Shown one piece after another: positions 1-9,471 of a stretch of 64,000 bases of DNA. Source of the DNA: Magnetospirillum sp. (lineage in GTDB: Bacteria > Pseudomonadota > Alphaproteobacteria > CACIAM-22H2). The translations under genes and the position numbers were made by a program. Position 1 is the stretch's first letter. Each line of letters starts with the position of its first letter. The notes below the pieces were generated by a model. It had not been told where the DNA came from, did not search any database, and saw only the letters and a list, made by a program, of their open reading frames with translations. The stretch covers positions 868,001 through 932,000 of the forward strand of contig JAPZUA010000002.1 of assembly GCA_027532905.1 (NCBI GenBank), in the 5' to 3' direction.

Positions 1-1
1 C

Positions 2-463
2 ATGGAGAAGGGCTTGGCGCTCGGCATGTACCATTGGCAGTTTCTGGCGCAAGGCGGGGGCTTGCCCGAGAAAATGCTCGGTGCCGATCCCGACTATTAT
101 CTGCTCGAGAAGCTGAAACGCTGGTCGAAGGATTTTTCGGCGTTCGCGCCCGAAGCGCTCGAGGCCTACAAAGTCGCGTTTCGCGATCCGGCTTCGATCG
201 CGGCGACCTGCGCCGATTACCGCGCGGGGGCAACGGCCGACGACGCGATCGACGGCGAAGATTTCGGCCGCCGCAAGATCGTCGCCCCTACGCTCGTGCT
301 GTGGGGCGAGGGCGGCCTTGCAAGGCGCGTCGACGATCCGCTCGCCATCTGGCGCCAATGGGCGATCGAGGTCAGCGGCCACGCCCTGAAGTGCGGGCAC
401 TTTCTGCCCGAAGAAGCCCCCGACGCGACGGCTGCAGCACTCGAAGAATTTCTCGGCACTTAG
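2..463 (+). CDS. Haloacetate (fluoroacetate) dehalogenase-like alpha/beta hydrolase, C-terminal part
   Basis: This is the C-terminal half of an alpha/beta-hydrolase; the gene starts outside the window, so the first in-frame ATG at base 2 is not the real start. The fragment follows the fluoroacetate dehalogenase pattern: a cap-region YHW (the His-Trp pair that contacts halide in that family), a conserved DYRAG segment, an ALWG-like strand (VLWGEGG) and the catalytic-His segment GHFLPEEAPD near the end. Family members hydrolyse the carbon-halogen bond of 2-haloacids through an Asp nucleophile, which would lie upstream and cannot be checked. Its stop overlaps the recG stop by four bases, tail to tail. 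Confidence 0.8.
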   Translation: MEKGLALGMYHWQFLAQGGGLPEKMLGADPDYYLLEKLKRWSKDFSAFAPEALEAYKVAFRDPASIAATCADYRAGATADDAIDGEDFGRRKIVAPTLVLWGEGGLARRVDDPLAIWRQWAIEVSGHALKCGHFLPEEAPDATAAALEEFLGT

Positions 464-2556
464 CCGAAGCGCGCGAGTTTGAACGCTTCATCGCGCGCAA
501 ACAGATAAAGCAGCGTTCGCAAAGCGCCCCCGCGTTCGCTTTCGAGTTTGGGATCGCGCTCGAGCACGGCCGTCGCATCGCTGCGCGCGATCTCGACCAA
601 ATCGGCGTGTACGGCAAGATCGGCCAAGCGGAATTGCGGCAGGCCCGATTGTTTGGTGCCCAGCACTTCGCCCGCGCCGCGCAGGCGCAAATCTTCTTCG
701 GCAATACGAAACCCGTCTTCGGTCTCGCGCAGGATTTCGATGCGGGCTTTTGCCGTCGCCCCGAGCGGCTGCGCGTAGAGCAGCACGCAGCTGCTTTCCT
801 CCGCCCCGCGGCCGACGCGGCCGCGCAGCTGATGGAGCTGGGCGAGGCCGAAACGTTCGGCATGTTCGACGACCATCACTGTCGCACTCGGCACGTTGAC
901 GCCGACTTCGATGACCGTGGTGGCCACAAGCACGCCCGGCGGGCCGTCGACGAAAGCGGCCATTGCGGCGTCTTTCTGCGCAGGCTTGAGCTTGCCGTGG
1001 ATCAGATGCACACGGGCTTCGCCGAGCGCTTCGACCAACGCCGAATGGCGCTGGGTTGCCGCCGCGAGATCGAGCACTTCGGATTCCTCAACGATAGGGC
1101 ACACCCAATAGACGCGTGCACCCTTGGCGATCTGGCGGCGCACGGCATCCACGATGTCGTCGAGCCGTTCGAGCGGGACCGCGACGGTTTTGACCGGTTT
1201 GCGGCCCGGCGGTTTTTCGGCGAGCTTCGATACGTCCATGTCGCCGTAAGCGCACATCACCAGCGTGCGCGGGATCGGCGTGGCGGTCATGATCAGCGTG
1301 TCGACTTCGCCCGCTTCCGACAGGCCCTTGGCCGAAAACGCCACACGCTGATGCACGCCGAACCGATGCTGCTCGTCCACGACGACGAAGCCGAGTTCTT
1401 TGAATTCAACTTCGTCTTCGAACAAAGCATGCGTGCCAACCACAAGATCGAGTTCGCCCGACGCGAGCCCGTCAAGGATGGCTTGGCGGGCTTTGCCCTT
1501 GTCGCGGCCCGTGAGGACCGCAAAGCGCACGCCGGCCGCCTCGGCCAACGGCTTGATCGTCTCGAAATGCTGGCGCGCGAGGATCTCGGTCGGCGCCATC
1601 AGGGCGGCTTGCAAGCCGCATTCGACCGCGTTCAGCATCGCGAGCAAGGCCACGACCGTCTTGCCGCTACCGACGTCGCCCTGCAGCAGCCGCTGCATAC
1701 GACCGCTCACGCCCATGTCGCCGAGAATTTCGGCGAGCGCCATTTTTTGAGCACCCGTGAGATCGAAGGGCAGGGCCCTCAGCGCTTTCTCCCGCAATCG
1801 CCCGTCGCCCTTCAACGTGCGGCCCTTGCGGCGCTTCTGGTGCGCGCGCACAAGCGCCAAGGCCAACTGGTTCGCGAGCAATTCGTCGTAGGCAAGGCGG
1901 CTGCGCCAGGGCGTTTCCAGTTCGGTATCGGCTTGGTCGCTTGGGGCGTGTGCATGCGCGATCGCCGTACGCCAATCGGGCCATCCGTTTTTTGCCACAA
2001 GATGCGGATCGGCCCATTCCGGCAGCACTGGGGCGGCAGCGACGGCCGCTTTGGCAGCCTTGGCAACGGTTTTGGGCGAGAGGCCTGCCGTGAGGGCGTA
2101 GACGGGCTCGACGATCGCGATCTCATCGAAGCGTGCGAGCGGCACGATATGGTCGGGATGTGCCATCTGTACGTCGTCGCGATAACGCTCGACCCGCCCG
2201 CTAACCGCGCACATCTCGCCCACCGGCAATTGCCGCTCGAGATAGTCGCCTTTGACGCGGAAAAATACGAGATCGATCGGGCCGGACTCGTCCTGGCAAT
2301 GCACGCGATAGGGCAGGCGCGGCGTTCGCCCCGGCGCGTGGCTCAGGACCTGCAGCTTGAGCGTGACGACTGTGCCCTCGGGTGCCGCCGCCACGCTTGG
2401 GCTGAAACGCCGGTCGACGAGCCCCGTCGGCAGATGCCACAGCACGTCCACGACGGCCGGTCCTGCCGCGCGCTCGAGCAGCGGTGCGATCTTGGGGCCG
2501 ACACCGGGCAGCGTGCGAATATCGGCGAAAAGCGGGAACAGGATGGCGGGGCGCAT
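460..2556 (-). CDS. recG: ATP-dependent DNA helicase RecG
   Basis: RecG is the superfamily 2 helicase that remodels stalled forks and branched DNA in recombination repair. The 698-residue product has an N-terminal wedge/OB region (after the early LPGVGPK hairpin-like motif), a Walker A GDVGSGKT near residue 293, the DEQHRFG Walker B box near residue 392, and a helicase C domain with QLRGRVGRG. The length is normal for the family. The reading frame stays open upstream to 2670, but the ATG at 2556 gives the usual MRP...LFPLF beginning and avoids running into sdhE, so it is preferred. It is divergent from sdhE-mfd, a common alphaproteobacterial arrangement. Confidence 0.95.
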   Translation of the reverse strand: MRPAILFPLFADIRTLPGVGPKIAPLLERAAGPAVVDVLWHLPTGLVDRRFSPSVAAAPEGTVVTLKLQVLSHAPGRTPRLPYRVHCQDESGPIDLVFFRVKGDYLERQLPVGEMCAVSGRVERYRDDVQMAHPDHIVPLARFDEIAIVEPVYALTAGLSPKTVAKAAKAAVAAAPVLPEWADPHLVAKNGWPDWRTAIAHAHAPSDQADTELETPWRSRLAYDELLANQLALALVRAHQKRRKGRTLKGDGRLREKALRALPFDLTGAQKMALAEILGDMGVSGRMQRLLQGDVGSGKTVVALLAMLNAVECGLQAALMAPTEILARQHFETIKPLAEAAGVRFAVLTGRDKGKARQAILDGLASGELDLVVGTHALFEDEVEFKELGFVVVDEQHRFGVHQRVAFSAKGLSEAGEVDTLIMTATPIPRTLVMCAYGDMDVSKLAEKPPGRKPVKTVAVPLERLDDIVDAVRRQIAKGARVYWVCPIVEESEVLDLAAATQRHSALVEALGEARVHLIHGKLKPAQKDAAMAAFVDGPPGVLVATTVIEVGVNVPSATVMVVEHAERFGLAQLHQLRGRVGRGAEESSCVLLYAQPLGATAKARIEILRETEDGFRIAEEDLRLRGAGEVLGTKQSGLPQFRLADLAVHADLVEIARSDATAVLERDPKLESERGGALRTLLYLFARDEAFKLARFG

Positions 2557-2641
2557 CGGGTGGCGGCTTGGCCTTTTTCGGGGTCCGTGACAGGCGGGGC
2601 GTGCAGCGCTATATCCATGCCCCGATTCCAACAAGGCCGCT

Positions 2642-2905
2642 ATGTCCGAATCCCTCGAAATCCGCCGCAAGCGTCTGATCCATCGCAGCGTCTATACCGG
2701 CATGAAGGAAACCGACATCCTGCTGGGGGCGTTTGCGCGCGCGCACGTGCCGGATTTCGACGCCGCCCAGCTCGGCGAATACGAGAATCTGCTGACGGCG
2801 GGCGACCCCAATATCCTCGATTGGGCGCTCGGGCGCGCGGCCCCGCCGGCCGCTTACGACGGCCCGGTCATGAAACTTCTTCAAAGCTTTAAGATCGCAA
2901 GATAA
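2642..2905 (+). CDS. sdhE: Succinate dehydrogenase assembly factor SdhE (DUF339)
   Basis: This 87-residue protein belongs to the SdhE/Sdh5 family, which promotes covalent FAD attachment to the flavoprotein subunit of succinate dehydrogenase. The hallmark RRKRLIHRS and RGMKE-type segment (here YTGMKETDILLGAF) are present; note that the usual Arg-Gly before Met is Thr-Gly here. A second conserved patch, YENLL...DP.ILDW, follows. The gene is divergent from recG and lies 4 bases ahead of mfd, so the two are probably cotranscribed. Confidence 0.92.
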   Translation: MSESLEIRRKRLIHRSVYTGMKETDILLGAFARAHVPDFDAAQLGEYENLLTAGDPNILDWALGRAAPPAAYDGPVMKLLQSFKIAR

Positions 2906-2909
2906 CAAA

Positions 2910-5900
2910 TTGTTAAACATCGAACTTCAGAACCGAATCGCCTCCGGCAAAAGGCTTGAAATTGCCGGGGCACCGGCCGGCGTGGACGGCGCCGTTCTGG
3001 CAGCCCTGGTACGCCACGGCCACGACGTACTGCATGTGGCGCGCGACGATGCCAGGCTGAGCCAGCTTGCCGAAACGCTCGCCTTTGCAGGGACGCGCGC
3101 CCAGGTGCTGAGCTTCCCGGCCTGGGACTGCTTGCCCTATGACCGCGTGTCGCCGAACAGCGAGGTCGTCAGCCGGCGCCTCGATGCACTCGTCGATCTG
3201 GCGCGGCCTGTTACGGGCGGTGGCCGACGCATCGTGCTGACGACCGTGAACGCGATCTCGCAGCGCGTGGTGCCGCGCGCCAAATTCGCGCAAGCCGTGT
3301 TCGAGGCCAAACGCGGAGCGGCCCTGAAACTCGATGCGCTGTCGGCCTTCCTGGTGCGCGACGGCTATCGGCGCGCCGAGACCGTGCGCGAGCCCGGCGA
3401 ATACGCGCTGCGCGGCGGCATCGTCGATCTGTTTCCGCCGGGTTTGGCCGAACCCGTACGCCTCGATCTGTTCGGCGACGCGATCGAGCAGATCCGCCGC
3501 TTCGATCCCATGACGCAGAAGAGTACAGGCACGCTCGACGCATTTGCGCTCAAACCCGTCAGCGAAGTACTGCTCGATCCGGACTCGATCGAGAATTTCC
3601 GCTTGGGCTATCGCGCGCAGTTCGGCGCCGTCGATGCACGCGACGCGCTCTACGCGGCCGTGTCGGCGGGCCAGCGTTATGCCGGCCTCGAACATTGGCT
3701 GCCCTTGTTCCACAACGGGCTCGAAACCCTGTTCGACTATCTGCCGAACGCCGTCGTCTCGCTCGACGACCAGATCGACGAGGCGGCGGCAGCACGTTTC
3801 GAGCAGATCGACGAATTCTACGAGGCGCGTGTGCTCGCCCGCCAAGCCTTCGCCAAGGGCAAGGCCGCCGACCAGTTCGGCGAAACCGCATCGAGCTACA
3901 ATCCGCTGCCGAACGAACTTCTATATCTGAAGCCCAGCGAATGGCGCGGCATCCTGGCCAAGCGTGCGGTCGTGGCCTTGACGCCGTTCGCGCGGCCTGT
4001 CGGTGCCGACTGCATCGATGCGGGCGGGCGCACGGGCGTTGATTTCACGTCCGAGCGCGCCAAGGCAGACGCCAATCTGTTCGACGCCGTGCGCGTGCGC
4101 GTGGCGGCCGAGCGGGCCGCGGGGCGCCGCGTGCTGGTTTGCGCCTATTCGCCGGGCTCGCGCGAACGCTTGGCGCATCTCCTCAAAGAACATGGCCTCA
4201 CCGAGACGGCGACGGTGCGCGATTGGGCGGAGGCCGAAGCTTTGGCGCCGCAGATCGTCGCGACGACCGTGCTGTCGCTCGACAACGGCTTCACCACACC
4301 CAACCTCGCCGCGATTACCGAACAGGATATTCTGGGCGACCGGCTCGTGCGCGCGGCGCGCAAGCGGCGGCGCTCCGACAATTTCCTCACTGAAGCGGCG
4401 GCGCTGGGCGAGGGCGACCTCGTCGTGCATGTCGACCACGGGATCGGGCGCTACGACGGGCTCGTGACGATCGAGGTGGCGGGTGCTCCGCACGATTGCC
4501 TGCGCATCGTCTATGCCGACAACGATAAGCTTTTTGTGCCGGTCGAAAACATTGAGATGCTGTCGCGCTACGGCTCGGAAGACGCCGGCGCACAGCTCGA
4601 CAAGCTCGGCGGGGCTGGCTGGCAAGCGCGCAAGGCGCGCGTCAAAAAGCGCGTGCTCGAAATCGCCGACCATCTCATCAAGCTCGCGGCCGAACGCCAA
4701 CTGCGCGAGGGCGAGCGCTTGGCGCCCGCCGAAGGCCTGTTCGATGAATTTTGCGCGCGTTTCCCCTATGTCGAAACCGAGGATCAGGCGCGCGCGATCA
4801 CGGAAACACTCGACGATCTTGCCGCGGGCAAGCCGATGGACCGGCTCGTGTGCGGCGACGTCGGTTTCGGCAAAACCGAAGTCGCCTTGCGCGCGGCGTT
4901 TGTGGCGGCCATGGCGGGCGTGCAGGTTGCGGTCGTCGTACCCACGACGCTGCTCGCACGCCAGCATTACCGGAATTTCAAAGCGCGCTTCGAGGGCTTC
5001 CCCGTGCGCGTGGCGCAGCTTTCGCGCCTCGTGCCCGCCAAAGACCAAGCGCAGACGCGCATCGAAGCGGAAGCAGGCCGCGTCGAGATCGTAATCGGCA
5101 CTACAGCGTTGCTCGCCAAGGCGGTCAAGTTCAAGCAGCTCGGCCTCGTGATCGTGGACGAGGAGCAGCATTTCGGCGTAGCGCAGAAAGAACGCCTCAA
5201 GGAACTGCGCGCCGATGTGCATGTGCTGACACTCTCGGCCACGCCGATCCCGCGCACCTTGCAGATGGCGCTTGCGGGCGTTCGCGACCTGTCGCTGATC
5301 GCAAGCCCGCCGGTCGACCGCCTTGCGGTGCGCAGCTTCATCCTGCCGTTCGATCCCGTGGTTATCCGCGAAGCGATCATGCGCGAGAAGTTCCGAGGCG
5401 GGCAGACCTTCTATGTCGTCCCGCGCATCGAAGATTTGGGGGCCGTCCGCGAACGGCTCGTGCAACTGTTGCCGGAATGCAAACTCGCCGTCGCGCACGG
5501 CCAGCTCACGCCCGCCCAGATCGAAGACGTGATGGTGGGCTTCGTCGAAGGCCGTTTCGACATTCTTCTGTCGACCAATATCATCGAAAGCGGCCTCGAC
5601 ATTCCGAGTGCCAACACGATGATCATCCACCGTGCCGACATGTTCGGCCTTGCGCAGCTCTACCAGCTGCGCGGGCGCGTCGGGCGCGGCAAGCTACGCG
5701 CCTACGCGTATTTCACCGTGCCCGGCGATCGCGTGCTGACGGCCGGTGCCCAGAAGCGCCTCGAAGTGATGCAAACGCTCGACAGCCTCGGGGCAGGCTT
5801 CCAGCTTGCGTCCTACGATCTCGACATTCGCGGGGCGGGCAATCTGCTGGGCCAGGAACAGTCGGGCCATATCCGCGAAGTCGGCGTCGAACTCTACCAG

Positions 5901-6410
5901 CAGATGCTCGAAGACGCGGTGCGCGCGGCGCGCACGGCCGGACCCAAGCAGGGGGCCGAGGAATGGGCGCCGCAGATCGGGCTCGGCACGCCAGTGCTGA
6001 TCCCGGAAGAGTATGTGCGCGACCTCAATGTGCGCTTGGGCCTCTATCGCCGCCTGTCGGGCCTCGTCGAGCGCAGCGAGATCGACGCGTTTGCGGCCGA
6101 ACTCATCGACCGTTTTGGGCCACTGCCGAGCGAGGTGCAGAACCTGCTCGACATTATCGAGCTCAAGCGGCTGTGCAAACTCGCGGGTGTGGACAAGGTC
6201 GATGCCGGCCCCAAGGGCACCGTGCTGGGTTTCCGCAAAAACAAATTCGCGAACCCGGACAAGCTCATCCAGATGGTCTTCAAGCAGCCGACCTTGCTGA
6301 AGCTGCGCCCCGACCATCGGCTTGTGTATTTGCGCGCCTGGGATGATGCGGGCGACCGCGTCAAAGGCATTCGCCGCCTGCTCAGCGAACTCGCCAAGAT
6401 CGCGGCTTAA
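2910..6410 (+). CDS. mfd: Transcription-repair coupling factor Mfd
   Basis: Mfd removes RNA polymerase stalled at DNA lesions and recruits UvrA. The 1166-residue product has the UvrB-like N-terminal module, the RNAP-interacting CarD-like domain (around residues 490-560, DLVVHVDHGIGRY), a RecG-like translocase with Walker A GDVGFGKTE near residue 647 and DEEQHFG near 749, QLRGRVGRG near 915, and the C-terminal TRCF domain. No ATG lies near the N-terminus; the TTG at 2910, four bases after the sdhE stop, is the only plausible start in the first tens of codons. The ribosome site is weak, consistent with coupling to sdhE. Confidence 0.96.
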   Translation: MLNIELQNRIASGKRLEIAGAPAGVDGAVLAALVRHGHDVLHVARDDARLSQLAETLAFAGTRAQVLSFPAWDCLPYDRVSPNSEVVSRRLDALVDLARPVTGGGRRIVLTTVNAISQRVVPRAKFAQAVFEAKRGAALKLDALSAFLVRDGYRRAETVREPGEYALRGGIVDLFPPGLAEPVRLDLFGDAIEQIRRFDPMTQKSTGTLDAFALKPVSEVLLDPDSIENFRLGYRAQFGAVDARDALYAAVSAGQRYAGLEHWLPLFHNGLETLFDYLPNAVVSLDDQIDEAAAARFEQIDEFYEARVLARQAFAKGKAADQFGETASSYNPLPNELLYLKPSEWRGILAKRAVVALTPFARPVGADCIDAGGRTGVDFTSERAKADANLFDAVRVRVAAERAAGRRVLVCAYSPGSRERLAHLLKEHGLTETATVRDWAEAEALAPQIVATTVLSLDNGFTTPNLAAITEQDILGDRLVRAARKRRRSDNFLTEAAALGEGDLVVHVDHGIGRYDGLVTIEVAGAPHDCLRIVYADNDKLFVPVENIEMLSRYGSEDAGAQLDKLGGAGWQARKARVKKRVLEIADHLIKLAAERQLREGERLAPAEGLFDEFCARFPYVETEDQARAITETLDDLAAGKPMDRLVCGDVGFGKTEVALRAAFVAAMAGVQVAVVVPTTLLARQHYRNFKARFEGFPVRVAQLSRLVPAKDQAQTRIEAEAGRVEIVIGTTALLAKAVKFKQLGLVIVDEEQHFGVAQKERLKELRADVHVLTLSATPIPRTLQMALAGVRDLSLIASPPVDRLAVRSFILPFDPVVIREAIMREKFRGGQTFYVVPRIEDLGAVRERLVQLLPECKLAVAHGQLTPAQIEDVMVGFVEGRFDILLSTNIIESGLDIPSANTMIIHRADMFGLAQLYQLRGRVGRGKLRAYAYFTVPGDRVLTAGAQKRLEVMQTLDSLGAGFQLASYDLDIRGAGNLLGQEQSGHIREVGVELYQQMLEDAVRAARTAGPKQGAEEWAPQIGLGTPVLIPEEYVRDLNVRLGLYRRLSGLVERSEIDAFAAELIDRFGPLPSEVQNLLDIIELKRLCKLAGVDKVDAGPKGTVLGFRKNKFANPDKLIQMVFKQPTLLKLRPDHRLVYLRAWDDAGDRVKGIRRLLSELAKIAA

Positions 6411-6413
6411 CGC

Positions 6414-7115
6414 TCAGGCGCAGCGGCCCCAGTCGCGCGCATAGGCTTGGGCGGTATCCATCTCGGCATGGCGCGCGTTTGCGGTCGCAAAAGCGCGCTC
6501 GAAGCCGCCTTCGATGGGTTTGCGCAATATCGTGCGATAGCGCGCGAGTGCGGCATTGGCGACCTCGCGTCCGCCGTCGGTGGGGCCGAGCTGCGGGACG
6601 AGTTCGGCGAGGCTGCGTTCGATGCGCTGCTTGGCGTCTTCGAGCAGTTCGAGATTGATGCGCACATGGCGGCTTTCGTGCTCGAGCACGACGTCGCGCT
6701 GGCAGGTACCCGAGCGGGTCGCGTCGCGTGCCACATAGATGCGATGGCGATCCATCGACACGGTGACCTCGACGCGCTCGGGCTCAATGCAGGCTTGGCG
6801 CCCTTGGCCGCGCGCGATCACGCCGACACTCCAATCGAGCTTGATGTCGGCAAGCGTGAGGCCGGCGGGACGCTGGCCGTGCTGCGTGCGCGTGCCGAAC
6901 AAACCCTCGCGTGCACCCGCGACGCGCGCGAGATCGGCCACTTGCAGCGAATAGTCGATGGCGGCCCCGAGCGGCTTCGTGCGCACGACGAAGCGTGCGG
7001 GCGTGCCGAAACATTCGCGCATTTGGGCTGCGGCAGGCGTTGCAACAAGCGGAGCCGCTGCGGCGACACACAGGCCGCGCAGGAAGAAGCGACGCGACAA
7101 ACACGAACAAGCCAT
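6414..7115 (-). CDS. Secreted protein with HExxH motif (DUF922-like putative zinc protease)
   Basis: The 233-residue protein starts with a signal peptide containing a twin-arginine-like SRRFFLRG followed by an Ala-rich stretch ending ATPAAAQ, so it is probably exported. Around residue 145 it has LEHESRHV, an HExxH motif, inside a Cys-rich, mostly helical domain. The pattern resembles DUF922 proteins, described as putative secreted Zn-dependent proteases, but activity is an inference. It starts 9 bases after the stop of the DsbA-like gene and is read in the same direction, so the pair may share a transcript and an oxidising extracytoplasmic context. Confidence 0.7.
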   Translation of the reverse strand: MACSCLSRRFFLRGLCVAAAAPLVATPAAAQMRECFGTPARFVVRTKPLGAAIDYSLQVADLARVAGAREGLFGTRTQHGQRPAGLTLADIKLDWSVGVIARGQGRQACIEPERVEVTVSMDRHRIYVARDATRSGTCQRDVVLEHESRHVRINLELLEDAKQRIERSLAELVPQLGPTDGGREVANAALARYRTILRKPIEGGFERAFATANARHAEMDTAQAYARDWGRCA

Positions 7116-7124
7116 GGCTTTTCG

Positions 7125-7754
7125 TCAGGCCGCTTCGCGCACCTGGCGGAACACGTCGGCGAACAATTCGGCGGGTTGGGCCCCCGAGACCATGTATTTG
7201 CGCTCGATCACGAAACACGGCACGCCCTGGATGCCGAGTTCGCGCGCGTATTTGTCTTCCGCCCGCACGATGGCGTCGTCTTCGTCGGATGCGAGATAGC
7301 GCCGCACTTCACCCGCATCGAGCCCGGCCGTGCCCGCTATGTCGGCCAGCACTTCGATGTCGCCGATGTCGCGCGCTTGCGCGAAATAACCCGTGAACAA
7401 GGCCTCGACGACGGCGTCGGCCGCCTTGTGATTCTCGGCAAAACGGATCAGGCGTTGGGCGCGCACGGTGTTGGGCGTGCGCTGCATGCGCTCGAATGCG
7501 AACGGAATGCCTTCTTCGAGGCCGGCGGCCACCACATGTTTGTAGCGCTCGCCGCCATCGTCGGTGCCGAATTTGGCGCGCAGATAGTCTTTGCGCGACA
7601 TGCCCTCGACCGGCATGTCGGGATTGAGCTGGAACGGGCGCCAGCCCACCACGATGCTGCCCGGCGCCTCGGCCGCCAGAGCACGTTCGAGGCGGCGCTT
7701 GCCGATGAAGCACCAGGGGCAGATGACGTCGGAGACGATGTCGATGCGGATCAT
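7125..7754 (-). CDS. DsbA-family oxidoreductase (FrnE-like, 2-hydroxychromene isomerase/DsbA superfamily)
   Basis: The 209-residue protein has a thioredoxin-fold start (IRIDIVSDVICPWC) with a CPWC active site at about residues 13-16, followed by FIGKRRLE, typical of FrnE-type cytoplasmic DsbA relatives; no signal peptide is seen. Late in the sequence GVPCFVIERKY carries the cis-Pro loop (GVP). Family members act in polyketide maturation or oxidative-stress tolerance; the substrate here is unknown. The ATG at 7754 was chosen because the family begins with this short strand; the open frame to 7808 adds unlike residues. It is divergent from the acyl-CoA synthetase operon. Confidence 0.88.
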   Translation of the reverse strand: MIRIDIVSDVICPWCFIGKRRLERALAAEAPGSIVVGWRPFQLNPDMPVEGMSRKDYLRAKFGTDDGGERYKHVVAAGLEEGIPFAFERMQRTPNTVRAQRLIRFAENHKAADAVVEALFTGYFAQARDIGDIEVLADIAGTAGLDAGEVRRYLASDEDDAIVRAEDKYARELGIQGVPCFVIERKYMVSGAQPAELFADVFRQVREAA

Positions 7755-7830
7755 AGTAGCTATTCTAGCATCGTCGCCATTGACGCGGCTAGGGGCGGTT
7801 CCCGACAATGGGGCAGGGAAGGAAATTCCA

Positions 7831-9471
7831 ATGGCGCCAAAGCGCTCGATCTTCGAAACCGATCTGCCGCAGACGGCAGCAAATTTCGCGGCCCTTACGC
7901 CGCTGGGCTTTTTGTTCCGTGCGGCGGCGGTCTACCCGACCAAGACCGCGATCGTGCACGGGCAGACGCGCATCAGCTATGCGCGCTTTGCCGCCCGCGT
8001 GCGCTGCTTTGCACATGCGCTGGTCAAGCGCGGTTTGAAGCAGGGCCAGACGGTCGCGATCCTTGCCCCCAACATTCCGGCGATGCTCGAAGCGCATTAC
8101 GCCGTCCCGCTCGCCGGCGGCGTGTTGAACGCACTGAATTACCGGCTCGATGCCGCGACGATCGCCTTCATTCTCGACCATGGCGAAGCCAAATTCGTGC
8201 TCGCCGACCGCGAATTTGCGGCCACGTTGCAGGCGGCTTTGGCGCTTTGCAAAAGCAAGCCAACGGTCATCGACATCGACGACCGGGCGTATACAGGCGA
8301 GGGGCCGCGTTTGTCGGCGCTCGATTACGAATCGTTTTTGGCCGAGGGCACACCCGACTATGCGGGCCGCTGGCCTTCCGACGAATGGCAGGCGATTTGC
8401 CTGCTCTACACGTCGGGCACGACCGGCGATCCCAAGGGCGTCGTGTACCATCATCGCGGCGCTTTCCTGAACGCGCTCGGCAATGCGCTGACCTTCGGGC
8501 TGCGGCCCGAGAGCGTGTATCTATGGACCTTGCCGATGTTCCATTGCTCGGGCTGGTCCTATACGTGGGCGGTCACGTCGGTCGGCGGCACGCATGTGTG
8601 CCTGCGCAAAGTGGAGCCGGGTGCCATCTTCGCGTCGATCGAAGAGAACGCGGTCACGCATATGTGCGGAGCACCCATTGTGCTGAATACGCTTGCCCAT
8701 GCGCCCGCGAATCTCCGCCGCAAATTGCCACATCGCGTCGAAGTGATGACGGGCGGGGCGGCTCCGCCCTCGGCCATCATCGCTTCCATGGAAGAACTCG
8801 GCTTTCGCGTGACGCACGCCTACGGCCTCACCGAAAGCTATGGCCCGGCCACCTTGTGCGAATGGCAGCCGGGCTGGCCCGATCTGCCGCTCGAAGAGCG
8901 CGCGAAGCTGATGTCGCGCCAAGGTGTGGCCTATCCGACCTTGGGCGAACTTGCCGTGCTCGACGTCGAAACAGGAAGCCCGGTGCCGTCGGACGGGGCC
9001 ACGCTCGGCGAGATCGCCCTCAAGGGCAATACGGTGATGAAGGGCTATCTCAAGAACCCCAAAGCAACCAAGCGCGCTTTCAGAAACGGCTGGTTCCGCA
9101 CGGGCGATCTCGCCGTGCGCCACAAGGACGGCTATATCGAGGTCAAGGACCGCAGCAAAGACATCATCATATCGGGCGGTGAAAACATTTCCTCGCTCGA
9201 GGTCGAAGAAGCGCTCTATCGCCATCCGGCGGTGATGGAGGCCGCCGTCGTCGCCAAGCCGGATCCCAAATGGGGCGAAACGCCGTGCGCGTTTGTGGCC
9301 CTAAAGCCCGACGCCGTCGGCATCTCGGGGCCTGAGATCATTGCCTGGCTGCGCGGGCGCATTGCGGGCTTCAAGTGCCCGCGCTATGTCGTGTTCGGCG
9401 CCTTGCCCAAAACCTCGACCGGCAAGATCCAGAAATACGTGTTGCGCGCACGCGCGCAGGAGATTGCCTGA
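7831..9471 (+). CDS. AMP-forming acyl-CoA synthetase (LvaE-like position)
   Basis: This 546-residue adenylate-forming ligase activates a carboxylic acid to its acyl-CoA. The P-loop signature YTSGTTGDPKG is near residue 195, the A5 motif YGLTESYGP near 333, and the C-terminal catalytic Lys in KTSTGKIQK near 533. Sequence style is that of medium/short-chain synthetases of the methylmercaptopropionate-CoA ligase type. The ATG is preceded by an AGGGAAGGAA ribosome site; the open frame further upstream is antisense to the divergent gene. Its TGA overlaps the SDR start (ATGG), making it the first gene of a five-gene catabolic operon; by position and content it could play the LvaE role. Confidence 0.9.
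   Translation: MAPKRSIFETDLPQTAANFAALTPLGFLFRAAAVYPTKTAIVHGQTRISYARFAARVRCFAHALVKRGLKQGQTVAILAPNIPAMLEAHYAVPLAGGVLNALNYRLDAATIAFILDHGEAKFVLADREFAATLQAALALCKSKPTVIDIDDRAYTGEGPRLSALDYESFLAEGTPDYAGRWPSDEWQAICLLYTSGTTGDPKGVVYHHRGAFLNALGNALTFGLRPESVYLWTLPMFHCSGWSYTWAVTSVGGTHVCLRKVEPGAIFASIEENAVTHMCGAPIVLNTLAHAPANLRRKLPHRVEVMTGGAAPPSAIIASMEELGFRVTHAYGLTESYGPATLCEWQPGWPDLPLEERAKLMSRQGVAYPTLGELAVLDVETGSPVPSDGATLGEIALKGNTVMKGYLKNPKATKRAFRNGWFRTGDLAVRHKDGYIEVKDRSKDIIISGGENISSLEVEEALYRHPAVMEAAVVAKPDPKWGETPCAFVALKPDAVGISGPEIIAWLRGRIAGFKCPRYVVFGALPKTSTGKIQKYVLRARAQEIA

Noticed and set aside
34-2892. 952-codon open frame on the plus strand
   Set aside because: It runs antisense through recG and has no family motif; long shadow frames are expected at this GC content.
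2913-3845. Long minus-strand frame inside mfd
   Set aside because: Shadow of mfd, which has all Mfd motifs in the plus frame.
3921-5630. 569-codon minus-strand frame inside mfd
   Set aside because: Antisense shadow with no motif or ribosome site.
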